A stretch of DNA of 15,027 nt from Candidatus Melainabacteria bacterium (GTDB lineage: Bacteria; Cyanobacteriota; Vampirovibrionia; LMEP-6097): positions 19,293 to 34,319 of the forward strand of contig JAPPOW010000171.1 of NCBI GenBank assembly GCA_028817775.1, given 5' to 3'. Below the pieces are notes generated by a model. The model was given only the letters and a program-made list of their open reading frames with translations, did no database searches and was not told where the DNA came from. A program made the position numbers and the translations under genes. Of the stretch, positions 12,673-15,027 are shown one piece after another; within the stretch, counting starts at the first letter, position 1, and each line of letters starts with the position of its first letter.

Positions 12673-13160
12673 GAGCGCTTTCTCAGTCTACCAAATTTTT
12701 TGGGTTTGTAATTATCGGCAGCTTCTTCCTTGACAAAATCTAATCTTGATATTGACTTCGTGTTCTGCGCTTGTTTAAAAGAAACATCATAAACAAACCA
12801 GGCCGCTGCAAGCAATGCAGCGATGACCAAAGTGTAAATCCAAGCTTTATATGAACCGGTCTCAACAGACTTCTCCCCTCTACCACTGTCATTGACAATA
12901 TCAGCCAAGACATGATCAGCTTCTGCTTGTTTAAACTCATCCAAAACCAAATCACTATTTTTAATACCAAGGCTTTTGCAAATCTTGGTCAAAAAACCAG
13001 TAGTAAATGCTTCTTCTGGCAAAGCCTCACGATTAGCAGCCTCTAGATTACGAATATGCTCAATGGCAACCCTAGATTCCTTAGACAAATCCTCTAGACT
13101 AAACCCGCGATACTCACGAGCCGCTTGCAATCTCTCACCCAGTTGTTCAAGTTTCTCCAT
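12669..13160 (-). CDS. RodZ-like membrane protein with N-terminal helix-turn-helix
   Basis: The 163-aa protein starts with a RodZ/HTH_25-type helix-turn-helix: GERLQAAREYRGFSLEDLSKE (in part), then IRNLEAANREALPEEAFTTGFLTKICKSLGI (in part), about residues 6-66. A polar linker leads to one membrane segment (106-124) and a short basic tail. RodZ couples MreB filaments to cell-wall synthesis and normally has a beta-rich domain (DUF4115) beyond the membrane; only about 40 residues remain here. The ATG directly abuts the truB stop (TAGATG) and the stop overlaps the next gene. It could be a shortened RodZ or a membrane-tethered regulator. Confidence 0.8.
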   Translation of the reverse strand: MEKLEQLGERLQAAREYRGFSLEDLSKESRVAIEHIRNLEAANREALPEEAFTTGFLTKICKSLGIKNSDLVLDEFKQAEADHVLADIVNDSGRGEKSVETGSYKAWIYTLVIAALLAAAWFVYDVSFKQAQNTKSISRLDFVKEEAADNYKPKKFGRLRKRS

Positions 13161-14084
13161 CTATAACATCACCTTTGGTTGCACCGCTAAATCTGATTTA
13201 TTTTCCTTAAGTACATGAGCCAAGCCTACTAAATCTTCACTTGTATCCATGCACTTAAGATAGAGCTCGCCACTTTCAATTTGCTCAATAAATTTATTGA
13301 AGCTATCATAGCTATCTCGCTCCAATCTAACTCTTTGACCTTGTTGTAAAGCAATCACTTCTTTATTAGAGAAATGATGCTCTGGTAAATCAATATAGTC
13401 AGCTACATCAAGCATCAAATCTTCGAGCTCCAAATCATCATCCTCAAGATCTTCAAACCTAATTGCTGACTTAATATCAAAGCCATTGGATTCAAGCCGG
13501 CGTAATAAAGTTAGGTGCCCACCGACATCACGGGCAATAGAACGAATATATGTCCCCTCACCACAACTTACTTCAATTTTAGCCATCGGGTAATCAAACT
13601 CGAGAAGCTTAATATAGTTGATACGCACAGTCTTAGCTTTGAGTTCAGTCAAATCAATTGCTTGACCTTCGCGCATCAACTCATAGAGCTTCTTGCCGTT
13701 GATTTTTTTAGCACTATAGAGTGGTGGGATCTGATCAAAGTCTCCTTCCATCGCTTTGAATTTGTCCAGTAATTCTTGCTCACTTAATTCAGATTTAGCA
13801 GGGCGCAAAGGCTGACCAGTAAGATCATCGGTGTCAGTAGTGTTACGAAGATCAATTTCAGCAAGATAGCATTTTGATTTAGGCAAAAATCTAAGCAAAC
13901 GAGTAGTAGGACCAACTGCTATTGGCAAAACCCCTGTAGCAAAGGGATCTAGCGTTCCAGCATGCCCAATACGACGTAGTTTGAGAATCTTGCGCAACTT
14001 GGCAACCACGTCGTGTGAAGTCCAACCTTCTGGCTTATCGATATTAATGAAGCCAACCAACTCTCTATCAAGATCATCCCTCAT
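13161..14084 (-). CDS. truB: tRNA pseudouridine(55) synthase
   Basis: Makes pseudouridine-55 in the T-loop of tRNAs. It starts MRDDLDRELVGFINIDKPEG. The TruB core shows WTSHDVVAKLR, GHAGTLDPFATGVLPIAVG with the catalytic Asp46, PPLYSAKKINGKKLYELMREG and SCGEGTYIRSIARDVG. The length of 307 aa is usual. I chose ATG 14084, which has GGAGG 12 nt upstream, over ATG 14096 (GGAGG directly abutting it) and a TTG at 14117. The gene overlaps the 3' end of rbfA by 11 bp and its stop abuts the next ATG, so the cluster is translationally coupled. The rbfA-truB order is common in bacteria. Confidence 0.96.
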   Translation of the reverse strand: MRDDLDRELVGFINIDKPEGWTSHDVVAKLRKILKLRRIGHAGTLDPFATGVLPIAVGPTTRLLRFLPKSKCYLAEIDLRNTTDTDDLTGQPLRPAKSELSEQELLDKFKAMEGDFDQIPPLYSAKKINGKKLYELMREGQAIDLTELKAKTVRINYIKLLEFDYPMAKIEVSCGEGTYIRSIARDVGGHLTLLRRLESNGFDIKSAIRFEDLEDDDLELEDLMLDVADYIDLPEHHFSNKEVIALQQGQRVRLERDSYDSFNKFIEQIESGELYLKCMDTSEDLVGLAHVLKENKSDLAVQPKVML

Positions 14085-14457
14085 GATGACTTTCATCCTC
14101 CGCCACAGTTCTATCAATCAAGTCCACCATCTCAACAGCTTTAGACAGAGAAGCAGCTTCTACAAAAATCAGTTTAGGAGCATATTTAAGATTAAGCTTA
14201 CGAGCCACTACGCCACGGATAGAGCCTGCACTTTCATTAAGCGCTGCTTGAGTACCCACATGTCCGAGTCCCTCATCACTACTATCCATCACTGAATAAA
14301 AGACCTTGGCACTACTCAAAGAAGGGTTAAGATCAACATCCACAATTGAGACAAATTGGTCTAATCTGTCATCTTTGATAGCACCCTGTTGGATAAGGCT
14401 AGCCACCTCACGCTTGATAGCACGTGCTACTTTTTCTCGTCGCTCATAACTCTTCAT
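14074..14457 (-). CDS. rbfA: Ribosome-binding factor A
   Basis: KH-like protein that binds the 30S subunit late in its maturation, near the 5' end of 16S rRNA, and is a cold-shock factor in several bacteria. Family features are SYERREKVARAIKREVASLIQ at the N-terminus (in part), FVSIVDVDLNPSLSSAKVFYSV, and GVVARKLNLKYAPKLIFVEAAS. The length of 127 aa is normal. ATG 14457 has no Shine-Dalgarno. Unlike the usual nusA-infB-rbfA order, nothing on this strand precedes it but a predicted 112-nt structured leader. It is first in the cluster with truB, the RodZ-like gene and the membrane protein. Confidence 0.95.
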   Translation of the reverse strand: MKSYERREKVARAIKREVASLIQQGAIKDDRLDQFVSIVDVDLNPSLSSAKVFYSVMDSSDEGLGHVGTQAALNESAGSIRGVVARKLNLKYAPKLIFVEAASLSKAVEMVDLIDRTVAEDESHHEG

Positions 14458-14569
14458 GATTAGTAAAAGGACTTTCTATATTCAGGGTGAACATCTTCCT
14501 ATAGAAAGCCAAAATTCTCCTAGTAAGGGGACCTAGGATGATTGTTTTGGCACAATCGAACCCCTTGCA
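14458..14569 (-). ncRNA. Predicted structured 5' leader of the rbfA cluster
   Basis: From the promoter at 14581-14576 the transcript should start near 14569 and run 112 nt before the rbfA ATG. In transcript order it contains five exact complementary pairs: AAGGGG (14566-14561)/CCCCTT (14530-14525); GATTGT (14557-14552)/ACAATC (14545-14540); GCCAAAA (14551-14545)/TTTTGGC (14514-14508); TCCTAG (14538-14533)/CTAGGA (14523-14518); CTTTCTATA (14508-14500)/TATAGAAAG (14480-14472). The loop of the fourth contains CCCCTT and the loop of the second contains GCCAAA, so pseudoknots or switching folds are possible. No terminator T-tract is seen. I match it to no known riboswitch. Confidence 0.45.
14475..14480 (-). 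promoter_or_regulatory. Possible second, weak -10 box of rbfA
   Basis: Minus-strand TATAGA (14480-14475) lies 17 nt before the rbfA ATG, inside the 3' arm of the last leader hairpin. If used, it would give a leader of about 11 nt lacking the structured region. Confidence 0.2.
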
Positions 14570-14575
14570 ATATGT

Positions 14576-14584
14576 ATTATAACA
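14576..14584 (-). promoter_or_regulatory. Extended -10 promoter of the rbfA cluster
   Basis: Minus-strand TGTTATAAT is a full-consensus extended -10, with TATAAT at 14581-14576. It is the only strong box found between the rbfA ATG and the divergent gene. It directs transcription toward rbfA, starting near 14569. No -35 is apparent. Confidence 0.5.
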
Positions 14585-14670
14585 AACTGCGGATATACCA
14601 CTAGCGAAAACACCCAAAACAGTTAATTATCTATCAAAACCTAGATTTAAATCAAGTTTTATTAGGTAGG

Positions 14671-14676
14671 TATTTT
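14671..14676 (+). promoter_or_regulatory. -10-like box of the right-edge gene
   Basis: TATTTT lies 6 nt before the ATG at 14683. It is a weak match on its own, given some weight because the same spacing recurs through the window. Confidence 0.25.
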
Positions 14677-14682
14677 TACTAA

Positions 14683-15027
14683 ATGCATCACTACACCGTT
14701 CAATTAGTGAGGGAGCGGTTAGATCTTCAGCCAAAGCAAGCTCAGCAAACTGAAGATTCAGAGAAGCACGTAGAGAGAGCTCTAGAAGAAACTGATGCAA
14801 AAACCAATCAAAGGCACAGTAGAGTACTAAGAGCAATCACTGAGCAGCTTAACAGTGGCACTAATAATGTATTCTGCCTCGAGGGTTTAATTTCTCACGA
14901 AGGGAGACAAGAGCTTAGTCAAATCCTTGATGCAATCAAAGAAAAGACTAGAAACCCCAAGACTGGAGCTAGGCAAATAATTGACCTTGATCAAGAACAA
15001 GATCTGGCTGATCGAATAGAACAATGG
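14683..15027 (+). CDS. Unknown protein, 5' part only
   Basis: An open frame of 115 codons from an ATG to the right edge. The sequence is soluble, charged and mostly helical (for example VERALEEFD-like polar repeats are absent, but EEs, Qs and Rs alternate through residues 15-55), then FCLEGLISHEGRQELSQIL and a Gln/Asp-rich segment DLDQEQDLADRIEQW. No signal peptide, membrane segment or metal cluster is seen and I recognise no family. It diverges from rbfA across 225 bp, most of which is the predicted rbfA leader and promoter. The opposite strand also has a 69-codon open stretch here, which I treat as spurious. Confidence 0.6.
   Translation, partial: MHHYTVQLVRERLDLQPKQAQQTEDSEKHVERALEETDAKTNQRHSRVLRAITEQLNSGTNNVFCLEGLISHEGRQELSQILDAIKEKTRNPKTGARQIIDLDQEQDLADRIEQW

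Noticed and set aside
14480..14510. Glutamine (glnA-type) riboswitch suggested by GTTCACCC and GGAAG near each other
   Set aside because: The order of the two segments is reversed relative to that RNA and the stems do not match.
14525..14566. tRNA or tmRNA suggested by GGGGTTCGATT on the minus strand
   Set aside because: The T-stem partner and acceptor stem are missing, and no D or anticodon arm can be placed. The pairing fits a leader RNA better.
14627..14836. 69-codon minus-strand frame over the right-edge gene
   Set aside because: It is antisense to a longer open frame with a positioned -10 box and has no ribosome binding site or family resemblance.

Overview
The window reads as chromosomal housekeeping DNA from an uncultured, AT-leaning bacterium. 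The Ssb and DapB sequences look most like cyanobacterial-type proteins: Ssb is short with the GRVGQDPELRYFESG block, and DapB carries QEVIFGAQGQ and HDTIDRSSFMPG. My best guess is a non-photosynthetic Cyanobacteriota relative (Melainabacteria-like). That placement rests on remembered family resemblance, not a search. I saw no rRNA, tRNA, CRISPR array, insertion sequence or integrase.

Layout. A 52-codon gene fragment (minus) and dnaK (minus) occupy the left end, with ssb divergent from dnaK. ssb converges on acpS (minus) across a GC-rich, self-complementary intergenic patch. acpS and dapB diverge from a 13-bp gap-sized promoter. dapB converges, with a 39-bp overlap, on a 1,437-residue DUF4011 / SF1 helicase / Vsr-like nuclease protein (minus). 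That protein resembles the single-gene Hhe-type antiphage architecture and is the clearest accessory gene here. A small basic orphan protein (plus) diverges from it. Then come rpsP and ndk (minus), with ndk and mtnA diverging around a 74-bp near-perfect palindrome. mtnA is followed by an unknown 167-aa gene (plus) that overlaps comF (minus) tail to tail. The right part is a tight minus-strand cluster, rbfA-truB-RodZ-like-membrane protein, joined by overlaps of 11, 0 and 4 bases in the starts chosen here. A divergent orphan gene runs off the right edge.

How it works together. DnaK, S16, RbfA and TruB serve protein folding and ribosome/tRNA maturation; Ssb serves replication; AcpS activates acyl carrier protein; DapB makes lysine and cell-wall precursors; Ndk and MtnA serve nucleotide metabolism and methionine salvage; the ComF-like protein may serve DNA uptake. 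Most genes are single units with their own promoter.

The most unusual features are regulatory. (1) At gene after gene a -10 box, often extended (TGnTAnnAT), lies only 6-9 nt before the start codon, which predicts leaderless or nearly leaderless mRNAs. (2) The acpS/dapB gap is a perfectly symmetric TATAAT-A-ATTATA double promoter. (3) rbfA is the exception: a strong extended -10 box 112 nt upstream predicts a leader filled with at least five complementary segment pairs, some pseudoknot-like, so it may be an undescribed cis-regulatory RNA. (4) GC-rich palindromic elements share a TGTAACGC core between two pairs of genes.
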